Positions 1 to 9,207 are shown, numbered from the stretch's first letter. The stretch is DNA of 64,000 bases from F23-D06 sp963603365 (GCA_963603365.1 CAVCMI010000015.1:140209-204208), one strand, 5' to 3'. Notes: generated from the letters alone by a model not told the origin. Translations and numbers: made by a program.

Positions 1-2
1 CT

Positions 3-1004
3 TCCATCTATGGCGGTTCTGCTCCCGCAACCCCTTACTGCAAGAACTTCAGAAGCGGCAAGGGCGTGGCTTGGGCAAACAGCCTCTTCGAGGACAACGC
101 CGAGTTCGGCCTCGGCATGGCCACCGCTACACGCCAGATGCGCGACCGCGTGGAACGCATCATGCGCGAAGCCATTGAAAAATGCAACTGCTGCTCTCAA
201 GAACTCAAAGACCTCTTCCAACAGTGGATCGACAACCGCGAATGCGGCAAGACTACCCAAGAACTTGCTGACAAGATCGTTCCGATGGCAGAAGCCTGCG
301 GCTGCGACTACTGCAAGCAGATTGTAGACCTGAAAGACCATCTTGTCAAGAAATCCCAATGGATCTTCGGCGGCGACGGCTGGGCTTACGATATAGGCTT
401 CGGCGGCCTTGACCATGTGCTGGCAAGCGGCGAGGACGTGAACGTGCTCGTCCTTGACACGGAAGTCTATTCCAACACCGGCGGACAGTCCTCTAAGGCC
501 ACTCCGGCCGGCGCTGTGGCCAAATTCGCTTCCTCCGGCAAAAAGGTACGCAAGAAAGACCTCGGCATGATTGCCAAGAGCTATGGCTATGTGTATGTGG
601 CTCAAGTGGCCATGGGCGCAAACCAGTCACAGTACTTCAAAGCCATAAAAGAAGCCGAGGCTTACCACGGCCCCTCTTTGGTCATCTGCTACGCTCCATG
701 TATCAACCACGGCATCAAGGTGGGCATGGGACGCACCCAACACGAAGAGGCCAAGGCTGTGGAATGTGGATACTGGCATCTCTGGCGCTTCAACCCCGAA
801 GAGGAAGACGCCGGCAAAAACGGCTTCCACCTCGACAGCAAAGAACCCGACTGGAGCAAATTCCAGGATTTCATCATGGGCGAAGTTCGCTACAACTCTC
901 TGCTCAAGACTTTCCCGGACGAGGCAAAGGAACTCTTCGAGAAGACACAGCAGTTTGCCCAACTCCGCTATGACGGCTACAAGAAACTGAGCGAAGGGAA
1001 ATAA
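3..1004 (+). CDS. nifJ: Pyruvate:ferredoxin (flavodoxin) oxidoreductase, C-terminal part
   Basis: Partial gene: the reading frame is open from the left edge and only the last 333 residues are present, against about 1180 for the family. PFOR oxidatively decarboxylates pyruvate to acetyl-CoA and CO2 and reduces ferredoxin in the cytoplasm. The visible part holds the thiamine-pyrophosphate-binding domain, with GDGWAYDIGFGG, then DTEVYSNTGGQSSKATP, then GAVAKFASSGK, and the late conserved Cys in CYAPCINHGIK. An internal GTG at 66 is not the start, because the preceding residues (SIYGGSAPATPYCKNF) are also PFOR sequence. A hairpin terminator follows. The small ferredoxin gene at 10.3 kb is a plausible electron acceptor. 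Confidence 0.95.
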   Translation, partial: SIYGGSAPATPYCKNFRSGKGVAWANSLFEDNAEFGLGMATATRQMRDRVERIMREAIEKCNCCSQELKDLFQQWIDNRECGKTTQELADKIVPMAEACGCDYCKQIVDLKDHLVKKSQWIFGGDGWAYDIGFGGLDHVLASGEDVNVLVLDTEVYSNTGGQSSKATPAGAVAKFASSGKKVRKKDLGMIAKSYGYVYVAQVAMGANQSQYFKAIKEAEAYHGPSLVICYAPCINHGIKVGMGRTQHEEAKAVECGYWHLWRFNPEEEDAGKNGFHLDSKEPDWSKFQDFIMGEVRYNSLLKTFPDEAKELFEKTQQFAQLRYDGYKKLSEGK

Positions 1005-1022
1005 CCCTGTCGATATCCTCTC

Positions 1023-1055
1023 AAAAAGGTGCATCTCAAAGGTGCACCTTTTTTT
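1023..1055 (+). terminator. Rho-independent terminator after nifJ
   Basis: An 11-bp perfect inverted repeat (1023-1033 and 1043-1053) with a 9-nt loop, ending in a T run, 19 bases after the nifJ stop. Confidence 0.85.
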
Positions 1056-1080
1056 GTCTGTGCCCAGACATATATTATTG

Positions 1081-1088
1081 TATCTTTG
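1081..1088 (+). promoter_or_regulatory. Bacteroidota -7 promoter element (TATCTTTG)
   Basis: Exact match to TAnnTTTG just after the nifJ terminator and 83 bases before the dipeptidase ATG. No convincing -33 element was identified. Confidence 0.6.
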
Positions 1089-1171
1089 CACGTTTTTTTA
1101 TTCCGGAACACTGACTGACGGCAGACAGCTTACAAAACCGGAACAATAGTCGCACTAATCAAGAAAGAATA

Positions 1172-2776
1172 ATGAACATAAAAAGGATGAAGACGATGTT
1201 TTGCTGTCTCCTTTTGACGGCATCTTTTCCTCTTTTTGCACAACACCCTGAAGTCGATTCTGATTACGGCATGGAGTGTACGACGATAACCGTCGGCAAA
1301 AAGGCTTCGGCAGACGGGTCTGTGATGACCTCTCACACCGATGACAGTCACCGCTCGCGCACAAACATATTGGTAGAACCTGCCAAAGACCACGAAAAGG
1401 GAGAGCGGCAAACGCTCTACAAGCGGCAGTGGGCACCCCGTAAAGCCGGAGAGATGGCTCGATATGAGAACATTCCGGTTGGCGACATTGAGCAGGTTCC
1501 CCATACCTTTCAATTCCTGAACACGGCCTATCCTTGCGTCAACGAGAAACAGCTGGCCATCGGGGAATCCACCTTTGGCGGCAGAGCAGAACTGAAATCA
1601 GACAGCGGACTTATTGACTGCCAAAGGCTCTGCATGCTGATGCTGCAACGGTGCAGCACTGCCCGCCAAGCAATCCGTATGGCTGACGACCTGCTGAAAC
1701 GCTACGGCTGGATTGATGCCGGCGAGTGCCTGACCATAGCCGACAAAAAAGAAGTCTGGCATCTTGAAATCCTCGGCCCGGGCAAAGGAAAAGTCGGTGC
1801 CGTCTGGGCTGCACAACGTGTGCCCGACGAACATGTGGCCGTCAATGCCAACGCCTCCACTATCCGCGAGATCAACCTGAAAGACAAGGACTTTTTTATG
1901 GCTTCTGACAATGTTTTTTCCTTGGCTCAAGAAAACGGTTGGTGGGATGGGGAAAGCACCTTCCGGTTCGCCTACGCCTACGCGCCGCAGACACGCACTA
2001 TGATAGCCTGCCGCCGGCGGGAGTGGCGCGTATTTGACCTTGTGGCACCCTCGCTGCATCTCGACCCTAATGCCGAAAACTACCCGTTTTCGGTAAAGCC
2101 CGACACGCTCGTTTCTTTAGAAAAGATGATGAGCATCTTCAAAGATTATTATGAAGGAACGCCATACGATATGCGTAAAACGCTGACAGTTACCGACAAA
2201 GACGGCAAAACTGTCATTTCGCCGATGGCAAACCCGTTCATGAAAAGCGACGAGTTGAAACTGCACCGCATCAATGGCGGATGGAATGAGTTGGGAGAAC
2301 GCAACATTGCCGTTCATTTCACGGTTTATGCCACCATTATACAATGCCGCGACAAAATGCCCGATGTGGTGGGAGCGTTATGCTGGTTCGCGCTCGACAA
2401 TGTTGCCTCGTCAATCTATGTGCCCATTTATGCCAATGTCACCGCTTTGCCCAAAACATACGAAACCGACGGACGGCAGACAGGCTTCAGCCGCGACGCC
2501 GCCTGGTGGGGGTTCAACCGTCTGGGCACCATCGCTGCTCAACGCTGGGGCGACATGCACAAGGTTATAGACGCAATCTGGAATCCCCTCCAACAAGAGT
2601 TCATTCAGCAGCACAAGGAAGCAGACGCAAAGGCTCTGGAACTGCTCCGGCAAGGCAACCGCAACGAGGCGCTTAAGGTGCTTACTGACTTTACCGGCTT
2701 CTGCAGCACTACTGCCGTAGAGCAATCCTGGAAACTGGGCGACTATATCTGGACCAACTTTGACGGGATGTGGTAG
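1172..2776 (+). CDS. C69-family (PepD-like) dipeptidase, secreted
   Basis: 534 residues. An N-terminal signal peptide (KRMKTMFCCLLLTASFPLFAQ) is followed by the Ntn-hydrolase start of peptidase family C69/U34: GMECTTITVGKKASADGS, in which Cys36 would be the nucleophile exposed after processing, then the typical SHTDD. These enzymes cleave dipeptides, and the signal sequence places this one in the periplasm or on the surface. The family usually runs 480-550 residues, so the gene looks complete. It is monocistronic: its own -7 element lies upstream and the next genes are convergent. The fold assignment is firm; the substrate is not visible. Confidence 0.9.
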   Translation: MNIKRMKTMFCCLLLTASFPLFAQHPEVDSDYGMECTTITVGKKASADGSVMTSHTDDSHRSRTNILVEPAKDHEKGERQTLYKRQWAPRKAGEMARYENIPVGDIEQVPHTFQFLNTAYPCVNEKQLAIGESTFGGRAELKSDSGLIDCQRLCMLMLQRCSTARQAIRMADDLLKRYGWIDAGECLTIADKKEVWHLEILGPGKGKVGAVWAAQRVPDEHVAVNANASTIREINLKDKDFFMASDNVFSLAQENGWWDGESTFRFAYAYAPQTRTMIACRRREWRVFDLVAPSLHLDPNAENYPFSVKPDTLVSLEKMMSIFKDYYEGTPYDMRKTLTVTDKDGKTVISPMANPFMKSDELKLHRINGGWNELGERNIAVHFTVYATIIQCRDKMPDVVGALCWFALDNVASSIYVPIYANVTALPKTYETDGRQTGFSRDAAWWGFNRLGTIAAQRWGDMHKVIDAIWNPLQQEFIQQHKEADAKALELLRQGNRNEALKVLTDFTGFCSTTAVEQSWKLGDYIWTNFDGMW

Positions 2777-2797
2777 CATCATTCGTCAGTAATGACA

Positions 2798-2834
2798 CAA
2801 AAAAGGGATAGGCAGCGCAGCGCTGCCTATCCCT
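2798..2834 (-). terminator. Strong terminator of the infC-rpmI-rplT operon
   Basis: Near-perfect palindrome with 15-bp arms at 2804-2818 and 2820-2834. On the minus strand it is followed by six T (A run 2799-2804), so it ends the rplT operon. Its position between two convergent genes may also stop readthrough from the dipeptidase gene. Confidence 0.85.
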
Positions 2835-2878
2835 GATATATCAAACTCCTTTTTAATGTTTAAAATTTAGGCTGCTGT

Positions 2879-3223
2879 CTATTTCACTAAATCTACAATA
2901 GCCTTGAATGCCTCAGGATTGTTCATCGCGAGGTCGGCAAGAGCCTTGCGGTTGAGCGCGACGCCCTTCTTTGCCAGATTGCCCATCAAGACAGAATAGG
3001 AGATGCCGTATTCGCGGGCTCCCGCATTGATACGGGTAATCCACAAACTTCTGAAGCTTCTCTTCTTGTTTCTTCTGTCGCGGTAAGCATACTGTTGACC
3101 TTTCTCCCACGTATTGACTGCAACGGTCCAAACGTTTCTGCGTTTGCCGAAGTACCCACGGGTACGTTTCAAAATCTTTTTTCTTCTTGCTCTTGAAGCA
3201 ACATGATTTACTGATCTTGGCAT
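2879..3223 (-). CDS. rplT: 50S ribosomal protein L20
   Basis: 114 residues, full length. Binds 23S rRNA early in large-subunit assembly. Recognised from MPRSVNHVASRARRKKILK at the N-terminus, the basic RGYFGKRRNVW segment and the conserved SYSVLMGNLAKKGVALNRK. Third gene of infC-rpmI-rplT, 94 bp after rpmI, with a strong hairpin terminator behind it. In other bacteria L20 autoregulates this operon; no leader structure was resolved here. Confidence 0.98.
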   Translation of the reverse strand: MPRSVNHVASRARRKKILKRTRGYFGKRRNVWTVAVNTWEKGQQYAYRDRRNKKRSFRSLWITRINAGAREYGISYSVLMGNLAKKGVALNRKALADLAMNNPEAFKAIVDLVK

Positions 3224-3317
3224 AATTAAGTTCCTTTCTAATTCTTACGTCAGCGGTTTAACTTTTAAACGCTTGATTGGCTGACAATAAAGTTTTTTTG
3301 TTAATAAATTGTGTTGA

Positions 3318-3515
3318 TTAGCACTGTCCGAGCATCTGCCGTACGGTGCGGTCCAAATTCTGTTCGACAATGGCGCTGTAAGCCAGATTACGTTTTCTCT
3401 TGGTAGATTTTTTCGTAAGAATGTGGCTGTGATAAGCGTGGTGTCTTTTGATCTTACCGGTGCCGGTCAAGGTGAATCTCTTCTTGGCAGCGGATTTCGT
3501 TTTGATTTTTGGCAT
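3318..3515 (-). CDS. rpmI: 50S ribosomal protein L35
   Basis: 65 residues, the usual size. MPKIKTKSAAKKRFTLTGTG and the basic KRHHAYHSHILTKKSTKRKR stretch are the L35 signature. Located between infC and rplT, as in almost all bacteria. Starts with ATG 50 bp after the infC stop. Confidence 0.98.
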   Translation of the reverse strand: MPKIKTKSAAKKRFTLTGTGKIKRHHAYHSHILTKKSTKRKRNLAYSAIVEQNLDRTVRQMLGQC

Positions 3516-3565
3516 TTCTTTAAAGTTTTAAAAATTTATGTTTAGAGTTCAATATATTTCCTGTC

Positions 3566-4129
3566 CTATTTCTTCGATTTAGGGCTGATCATCACCGTCA
3601 TGTTCTTCCCAACCAATGTAGGCATCTGGTCAAGCTTTCCGAACTCTTCCAGACTTTGGGCAAAACGGAGCAGCAACAATTCGCCTTGGTCTTTGTATAT
3701 GATCGAACGGCCTCTGAATGTAACCATCACCTTAACCTTATAGCCGTCTTTCAGGAAGCGTTCTGCATGGTTGCGCTTGAAGTTGAAGTCATGGTCATCG
3801 GTCTGAGGCCCCATATGTATCTCCTTAACGGTAGTCTTGGCGCTGTTGGCCTTGATTTCCTTGGCCTTCTTCTTCTGCTCATACAGGTATTTCTGGTAAT
3901 CCATCACTTTACAGACCGGCGGATTGGCCTGCGGAGATATCTCTACCAAATCCATTTCGTATTGGTCTGCAATGGCCAAAGCCTCACGCAATGAAACTAT
4001 CTTCGGCGCGAAGTTTTCTCCTACGACTCTGACAGTCTGTGCTGTAATGAAATTGTTGATTCTGTGCTGGGCTTCCTTTTTGGAACGGGGACCGAACTGT
4101 CTCGGTCTGTTTTGAGGCGTTGTGTTCAA
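3566..4129 (-). CDS. infC: Translation initiation factor IF-3 (TTG start)
   Basis: 187 residues from a TTG codon at 4129, preceded by an AGAAAGGAA ribosome-binding site. IF-3 binds the 30S subunit, checks start codon and initiator tRNA, and blocks premature subunit joining. The N-domain begins around HRINNFITAQTVRVVGENFAP and the C-domain carries VKEIHMGPQTDDHDFNFK. An ATG 90 bases further upstream (4219) is rejected: it would add a non-homologous 30-residue segment read through the operon's own -7 element (4179-4186). A non-AUG start fits the known IF-3 autoregulation by start-codon discrimination. thrS, often adjacent, is absent here; a divergent outer-membrane gene lies upstream. Confidence 0.92.
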   Translation of the reverse strand: MNTTPQNRPRQFGPRSKKEAQHRINNFITAQTVRVVGENFAPKIVSLREALAIADQYEMDLVEISPQANPPVCKVMDYQKYLYEQKKKAKEIKANSAKTTVKEIHMGPQTDDHDFNFKRNHAERFLKDGYKVKVMVTFRGRSIIYKDQGELLLLRFAQSLEEFGKLDQMPTLVGKNMTVMISPKSKK

Positions 4130-4178
4130 GGTTCCTTTCTTTTTCTGTAAAAACTTTATTATAATAAATTTAAAGCGG

Positions 4179-4186
4179 CAAAAATA
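4179..4186 (-). promoter_or_regulatory. -7 element (TATTTTTG) of the infC operon
   Basis: TATTTTTG on the minus strand, ending 49 bases before the infC TTG start. Together with the + strand element at 4226 it makes a compact divergent promoter region. Confidence 0.65.
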
Positions 4187-4225
4187 CACTTTTTTTCGTG
4201 CTGATTCCGAATGATGCAATTTTTT

Positions 4226-4233
4226 TATTTTTG
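4226..4233 (+). promoter_or_regulatory. -7 element (TATTTTTG) of the DUF6089 - uppS unit
   Basis: TATTTTTG ends 28 bases before the chosen ATG at 4262. The element lies inside the longer open frame that starts at 4211, which argues for the downstream start. Confidence 0.65.
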
Positions 4234-4261
4234 CAGCGTTTTACGGGAACTTTTGAAAAGA

Positions 4262-5224
4262 ATGAAGAACAGTTTCAACTCCAAACGCACGTCAACCAGA
4301 TGGCGGGTTTATGTCCTGATGCTGGCGATAGCACTGTCTGTTTGGCAGCGTGCAGAAGCGCAGCGTTCGGAATTCGGCGTGCTGGCCGGCACGATGTTTT
4401 ACCTGGGCGACCTGAACCAGACAAAACTGTTCAACGTCAACTTGAAAGACCCGTCGCTCAATCAGGTGCATTTCTCCGGCGGCTTCATGTACCGCTATAA
4501 CCTGTCGCCGCGGCTGGCGTTGAAAGCGGACTTCCTTTTCGGGAAAGTATCGGCGAGCGATGCCGGCACCGCAATGGCGAACCGCAACCTCAGTTTCTCT
4601 TCGCCCGTGACAGAGTTCTCTGCGGAAGTGGAACTGAATTTCTTCGAACTCTACAACACAACGGGCAAAAACAGATTCTCCCCCTACATTTTTGCCGGCC
4701 TGACCGTCTTCTCCTTTGACCCTACCACCATTTACAACAATGAGGAGTTTCACCTGCAAAGCCTCGGGACAGAGGGGCAAGGACTCTCATCCGACGGGCT
4801 GGCGTTCAACAATTCAGACCCCAACAGCACTGCAGTGGAGACTAAAGAACAGTACTCGCTGACCAGCGTTGCCATTCCTTTCGGAATCGGAATCAAAGTC
4901 ACCTGCGGCCGCATGTTCACTTTCGGGGCGGAATGGGGCATGCGTTGGACCTTCACCGACTATCTTGACGATGTGAGCGGCTGCTACTATGACAACGACC
5001 TGCTGCGCAAACGGCGCGGCGACCTTGTGGCAGACATCGCAGACCGGTCTCCGGAATTACAAGACGACAACGGCAACAACTTGCCGACACACATCGCCGG
5101 GCATCAGCGCGGAAACAATACGACGCACGATGCCTATTCGTTTGCAGGCATAACGATGACTGTCAGATTCGGCAATTCAGACCGGGCATGTTACCTCAAA
5201 CCCGCAAAAAGATCAAGAAGATAA
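4262..5224 (+). CDS. DUF6089-type outer-membrane beta-barrel protein
   Basis: 320 residues. A signal sequence (RWRVYVLMLAIALSVWQRAEAQ) is followed by EFGVLAGTMFYLGDLNQTK, the opening strand pattern of the DUF6089 porin-like family found next to uppS and bamA in Bacteroidales. The rest alternates hydrophobic and polar residues (RLALKADFLFGK, FTFGAEWGMRWTFTDYLDD) as expected of a barrel. The start at 4262 is chosen because the earlier ATG at 4211 precedes the -7 element. First gene of a run with uppS (11-bp gap). Function unknown; context suggests envelope assembly. Confidence 0.8.
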   Translation: MKNSFNSKRTSTRWRVYVLMLAIALSVWQRAEAQRSEFGVLAGTMFYLGDLNQTKLFNVNLKDPSLNQVHFSGGFMYRYNLSPRLALKADFLFGKVSASDAGTAMANRNLSFSSPVTEFSAEVELNFFELYNTTGKNRFSPYIFAGLTVFSFDPTTIYNNEEFHLQSLGTEGQGLSSDGLAFNNSDPNSTAVETKEQYSLTSVAIPFGIGIKVTCGRMFTFGAEWGMRWTFTDYLDDVSGCYYDNDLLRKRRGDLVADIADRSPELQDDNGNNLPTHIAGHQRGNNTTHDAYSFAGITMTVRFGNSDRACYLKPAKRSRR

Positions 5225-5235
5225 AAGAAAAAGCG

Positions 5236-5970
5236 ATGAAAGACCATACAAACAATCTGCCGAAGCACATAGCCATCATTATGGACGGGAACGGACGTTG
5301 GGCCCAGCAACACGGCGAAGAACGCTCATTCGGGCATCAGGCCGGCGTAGAGTCTGTCAGAAGCGTCATTGAAGGCGCCGCTGAAATGGGAATAAAATAC
5401 CTTACCCTCTATACCTTCTCTACCGAAAACTGGAACCGCCCGAAAGATGAAATAGACATGCTGATGAACCTGCTGGTACAGTGCGTGCACAATGAATTGC
5501 CCTCTCTGATGAAGAACAAAGTGCGCCTTCTTGTATCCGGACGCATCGCAGACCTGCCTGAAACTTGCCGTGCCTCGTTGCAGTCGGCACTGGACAAGAC
5601 CGCCGGGAACGATGGCCTCACCGTGTCGTTAGCATTGAGTTACGGCGGCCGCTCCGAACTCACCGATGCCATGAAAGCCATTGCCGCAGAAGCGGCCGCT
5701 GGCACTTTAAGTCCCGACAACATCAGCCAAGACACCATAAAAGCACACCTCTACCTGCCAGAAGTCCCTGACCCTGACCTGCTGGTCAGAACCGGCGGCG
5801 ACTGCCGTATCAGCAATTTCCTGCTGTGGCAGATGGCTTACACAGAATTTTTCTTTGTCCCTGTCATGTGGCCAGACTTCAGGAAAGAGAACTTGCGCGA
5901 AATCATTCACCAATTCATGTCGCGCGAACGCCGTTTCGGGAAAACAGGAGAGCAAGTGAGGGAACAATGA
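5236..5970 (+). CDS. uppS: Isoprenyl transferase (undecaprenyl diphosphate synthase)
   Basis: 244 residues. Cytoplasmic enzyme that condenses isopentenyl units onto farnesyl diphosphate to make the C55 lipid carrier for peptidoglycan and surface glycans. HIAIIMDGNGRW (catalytic Asp17) is the family signature, followed by TLYTFSTENW and the C-terminal RTGGDCRISNFLLWQMAY. The last is a slight variant of the more usual RTSGEQRISNFLLWQ. The start at 5236 avoids overlap with the preceding gene. Lies between the DUF6089 gene and bamA, the standard Bacteroidales order. Confidence 0.96.
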   Translation: MKDHTNNLPKHIAIIMDGNGRWAQQHGEERSFGHQAGVESVRSVIEGAAEMGIKYLTLYTFSTENWNRPKDEIDMLMNLLVQCVHNELPSLMKNKVRLLVSGRIADLPETCRASLQSALDKTAGNDGLTVSLALSYGGRSELTDAMKAIAAEAAAGTLSPDNISQDTIKAHLYLPEVPDPDLLVRTGGDCRISNFLLWQMAYTEFFFVPVMWPDFRKENLREIIHQFMSRERRFGKTGEQVREQ

Positions 5971-5979
5971 TTTTTTAAC

Positions 5980-5987
5980 TATCTTTG
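5980..5987 (+). promoter_or_regulatory. -7 element (TATCTTTG) of bamA
   Basis: TATCTTTG just downstream of the uppS stop and 20 bases before the bamA ATG, so bamA can be transcribed independently of uppS. Confidence 0.65.
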
Positions 5988-6007
5988 CCGTCAATTTTCG
6001 AGGAAGA

Positions 6008-8626
6008 ATGAAATTCTACAAGTGTGTCGCATTTATCGTACTGTCAGTGGCTTGTTGCTGGACGATGAGGAGTTACGGTCAGGTCATTGTCAACAACGAC
6101 GGGACGGACGGGCAAGTGAAAGTTGACTATGCCAACCCGCGCGAATATGAGATAGGCGGCATAACCTCATCCGGAACGGCCGCACTCGACCAGAGGCAAC
6201 TCTATTTCCATGTCGGCGATGTCATTGAAATCCCCGGCGAAGAAATTTCAAAAAGCATCAAGACTCTTTGGAAATCAGGACTGTATGAGGATGTGGAAAT
6301 CACTGTCACGCGTATTTCCGGCAACATTGCCTTCTTGGATGTCCGGCTGGAAGACCGCTCCCGCCTGATGTCGTTCGGCTTTAAGGGCACAACCAAGAGC
6401 GAAGAAAACGACCTCCGCGAAAAACTGCACATCTCCCAAGGCAACATCATCAATGACAACCTGAAAATCACCTGCGCGAACATCATCCGCAAATACTATG
6501 TGGACAAAGGTTTTTACAGCTGTACCGTTGACGTGCAAGAGCTCGACGACGAGAAAGTCAAAAATGTGAAGAATCTCCTCTTTGACATCAAGAAATCCAA
6601 AAGAGTGAAGATTTCAAAAATAGACATCGAGGGGAACCAAGGCGTTTCAGAAGCCGTGCTGCTGCGTGCCATGAAAGAGACCAAGGAAAAGTTCCTTTTC
6701 ATGCCTTTCTACAAGATGGACACCGCCATTGCCTACTGTTTCAAACATCCCGGATATTACCAGTCTATGGACATAAAAGACCATCTTGACAATTACTTCG
6801 CCAACCGGGTGAAACTGCGCATTTTCAAGAAGTCGAAATTCACAAAAGAGACCTACGAGACCGACAAAGTCAACCTTATAAACCGCTACAACGAACTGGG
6901 ATACCGCGACGCGGTCATCGAGCGCGACACCTACTATCTGGACGGTCACAACATGCGCATCGACATCAAGGTGAACGAAGGCCCGCAATACTATTTCAGA
7001 AACATCTACTTTGCAGGCAACACCAAATATCCTACCGCCTTGCTCCAGCAACTGCTCGGCATCAGCAAAGGCGACGTATATAACCAGACACTTCTGACGA
7101 AAAGCCTGACGATGAAAGAGGACGGCGAAGACATCGCCTCTTTGTACATGAACAACGGGTATCTTTTCTTCAATGCCAATCCCGTGGAGGTGGCCGTTGA
7201 CGGGGATTCCATTGACATCGAAATCCGCATACGCGAAGGCAAGCAGGCCAAGTACAACAAGATCTCCATCAGCGGGAACACCAAGACCAACGACAAGGTC
7301 ATCATGCGCGAAGTCACGACAATACCCGGGCAACTCTTCAACCGCGCCGACATCATCCGCACACAACAAGTGCTGATGTCACTGGGCTACTTCAACCAGG
7401 AGAAAATGGACGTTCAGCCGAAGCCGAACGAGACTGACGGCACCGTGGACATCACCTACGTTGTAGAGGAGACCTCCTCTGACCAGCTTTCGCTGAGCGC
7501 CGGATACGGCGGCACCGGCTTCGTGGCTACGGCAGGCATTGCGTTCAATAACTTCTCGACCCGGAAACTGTTCCAGAAGGATGCGTGGACTCCGATACCG
7601 GGCGGCGACGGGCAGCGCTTGGCACTGAATGTCTCCACAAACGCAAAATACTACCAATACTACAACCTCTCCTTTACGGAACCTTGGCTCGGCGGCAAAA
7701 AACCTAATGCCCTGACCGCCGGCATCTACTTTCAAAAACAGACTAACGGTTTCCTGAAATCCGACTCAACCAACCACAAGTTCTACAGCATTTCAGGCGC
7801 CTCGCTCTCAATAGCCTCTAAACTGAAATGGCCGGACGACTATTTTCAGATGTCACACACCATCTCATATGAGTTCTATAACGTCAACTGGACTAACTTT
7901 TTCACTTTCAACAACGGTGTCGCCAACAGTTTGAGTTACATCTTTACGCTGTCGCGCAACTCTGTAAACGCACCTATCTACCCGCGTGAGGGGTCCAGCC
8001 TTACTTTCAGCATGCAGCTGACACCACCCTATTCGCTCTTTAGCAATAAGGATTACGCCAACGCCACCGACCAGGACAAATACAGATGGCTCGAGTTCCA
8101 TAAATGGAAACTGAATGTGTCGTGGTTCACCCGCATCGTTGACAATCTGGTGCTGAACGTGCGCCTCAAGATGGGCTTTATGGGATGCTACAACAAAAGT
8201 ATCGGCATCAGCCCGTTCGGAAGGTTCTATGTGGGCGGAGACGGCCTTTCAAACTTTTCGTACGACGGACGCGAAATCGTCTCTTTGCGCGGCTATGACG
8301 ACAATGTGCTTTCGCCTTACCAAGACGGCAGCAGCATCGGCGCCAGCGTCTACAACAAATTCACCGCCGAACTGCGCTACCCTATTTCTCTGAACCCCTC
8401 CGCCACCGTTTATGTGCTGGCGTTCCTGGAAGCCGGCAAGGGCTGGCTCAAGAATTACAACCCGTTTGAGATGTACAAGTCGGCAGGTGTCGGTGTCCGT
8501 ATCTATCTGCCGATGTTCGGACTGCTCGGCTTCGACTGGGGTTACGGCTTCGACAAAGTTCCCGGACAACAGTCTTCGGCTTATGGCAGCCATTTCCATA
8601 TCTCCATCAACCAGTCTATCGATTAA
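6008..8626 (+). CDS. bamA: Outer-membrane protein assembly factor BamA
   Basis: 872 residues. Signal peptide at 1-24, a run of POTRA repeats to about residue 440 (for example GFKGTTKSEENDLREKL, IDIEGNQGVSEAVLLRAM, IYFAGNTKYPTALLQQLL, ISISGNTKTNDKVIMREV), then an Omp85 beta-barrel. It folds and inserts outer-membrane proteins. The C-terminus reads HFHISINQSID, ending in Ile-Asp rather than the more usual terminal aromatic residue, a small departure in its own beta-signal. Followed by three Skp/OmpH genes, its periplasmic chaperone partners. Confidence 0.95.
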   Translation: MKFYKCVAFIVLSVACCWTMRSYGQVIVNNDGTDGQVKVDYANPREYEIGGITSSGTAALDQRQLYFHVGDVIEIPGEEISKSIKTLWKSGLYEDVEITVTRISGNIAFLDVRLEDRSRLMSFGFKGTTKSEENDLREKLHISQGNIINDNLKITCANIIRKYYVDKGFYSCTVDVQELDDEKVKNVKNLLFDIKKSKRVKISKIDIEGNQGVSEAVLLRAMKETKEKFLFMPFYKMDTAIAYCFKHPGYYQSMDIKDHLDNYFANRVKLRIFKKSKFTKETYETDKVNLINRYNELGYRDAVIERDTYYLDGHNMRIDIKVNEGPQYYFRNIYFAGNTKYPTALLQQLLGISKGDVYNQTLLTKSLTMKEDGEDIASLYMNNGYLFFNANPVEVAVDGDSIDIEIRIREGKQAKYNKISISGNTKTNDKVIMREVTTIPGQLFNRADIIRTQQVLMSLGYFNQEKMDVQPKPNETDGTVDITYVVEETSSDQLSLSAGYGGTGFVATAGIAFNNFSTRKLFQKDAWTPIPGGDGQRLALNVSTNAKYYQYYNLSFTEPWLGGKKPNALTAGIYFQKQTNGFLKSDSTNHKFYSISGASLSIASKLKWPDDYFQMSHTISYEFYNVNWTNFFTFNNGVANSLSYIFTLSRNSVNAPIYPREGSSLTFSMQLTPPYSLFSNKDYANATDQDKYRWLEFHKWKLNVSWFTRIVDNLVLNVRLKMGFMGCYNKSIGISPFGRFYVGGDGLSNFSYDGREIVSLRGYDDNVLSPYQDGSSIGASVYNKFTAELRYPISLNPSATVYVLAFLEAGKGWLKNYNPFEMYKSAGVGVRIYLPMFGLLGFDWGYGFDKVPGQQSSAYGSHFHISINQSID

Positions 8627-8676
8627 CATAATAAAAACAGAAATCAATCGTTAATTTCAGCGTAAAAAAGCATACT

Positions 8677-9207
8677 ATGAAGAGATTATTATTATCAACA
8701 GTTATCGTCCTGACGGCATTGGCATGTTTCGGCCAAAAATATGCCTATATCAATTCTGAATACATCCTTTCCAACATGTCGGAATACAAGGAGGCGCAAG
8801 CCGAGCTTGACCGCGTAGCCGTAATGTGGCAGAAAGAGATTGAGGCAAAGATGGCATCCGTCGACTCCATGTACAAAAAGTACCAAGTGGAATCGATCAC
8901 GATGCCGGAACAGATAAAAAGCAACCGCCAAAATGCTATCATGGAACAAGAAAAGGCCGTCAAGGAACTGCAGAAAAAGCGCTTCGGGCAAGACGGTGAC
9001 CTGTTCAAGAAAAGAGAGGAATTGGTGAAGCCGATCCAAGACCGCGTCCTCAACACAGTAAATGACTACGCCAAAGAGAAAGGCTTCGCATTTGTGTTCG
9101 ACACAGCCGGCGACCTGACAATCATCTACGCCGACCCCAAATGGGACATCAACGAGGCTATTATGCAGAAACTCGGCGTGTCTGTCCGTACAGACACGGA
9201 CGAATAG
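8677..9207 (+). CDS. OmpH/Skp-family periplasmic chaperone, copy 1
   Basis: 176 residues with a signal peptide (MKRLLLSTVIVLTALACFGQ), then KYAYINSEYILSNMSEYKEAQ, the OmpH start pattern. A long charged helical region, likely coiled-coil tentacles (about 40-130), follows. The C-terminal EKGFAFVFDTAGDLTIIYADP closes the trimer body. Skp-type proteins hold unfolded outer-membrane proteins in the periplasm for BamA. 50 bp after bamA with no visible promoter of its own, so probably cotranscribed. Confidence 0.92.
   Translation: MKRLLLSTVIVLTALACFGQKYAYINSEYILSNMSEYKEAQAELDRVAVMWQKEIEAKMASVDSMYKKYQVESITMPEQIKSNRQNAIMEQEKAVKELQKKRFGQDGDLFKKREELVKPIQDRVLNTVNDYAKEKGFAFVFDTAGDLTIIYADPKWDINEAIMQKLGVSVRTDTDE

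Noticed and set aside
4130..4219. 30-residue N-terminal extension of IF-3 from the ATG at 4219
   Set aside because: It would be translated from sequence upstream of and across the operon promoter, and it has no similarity to IF-3.
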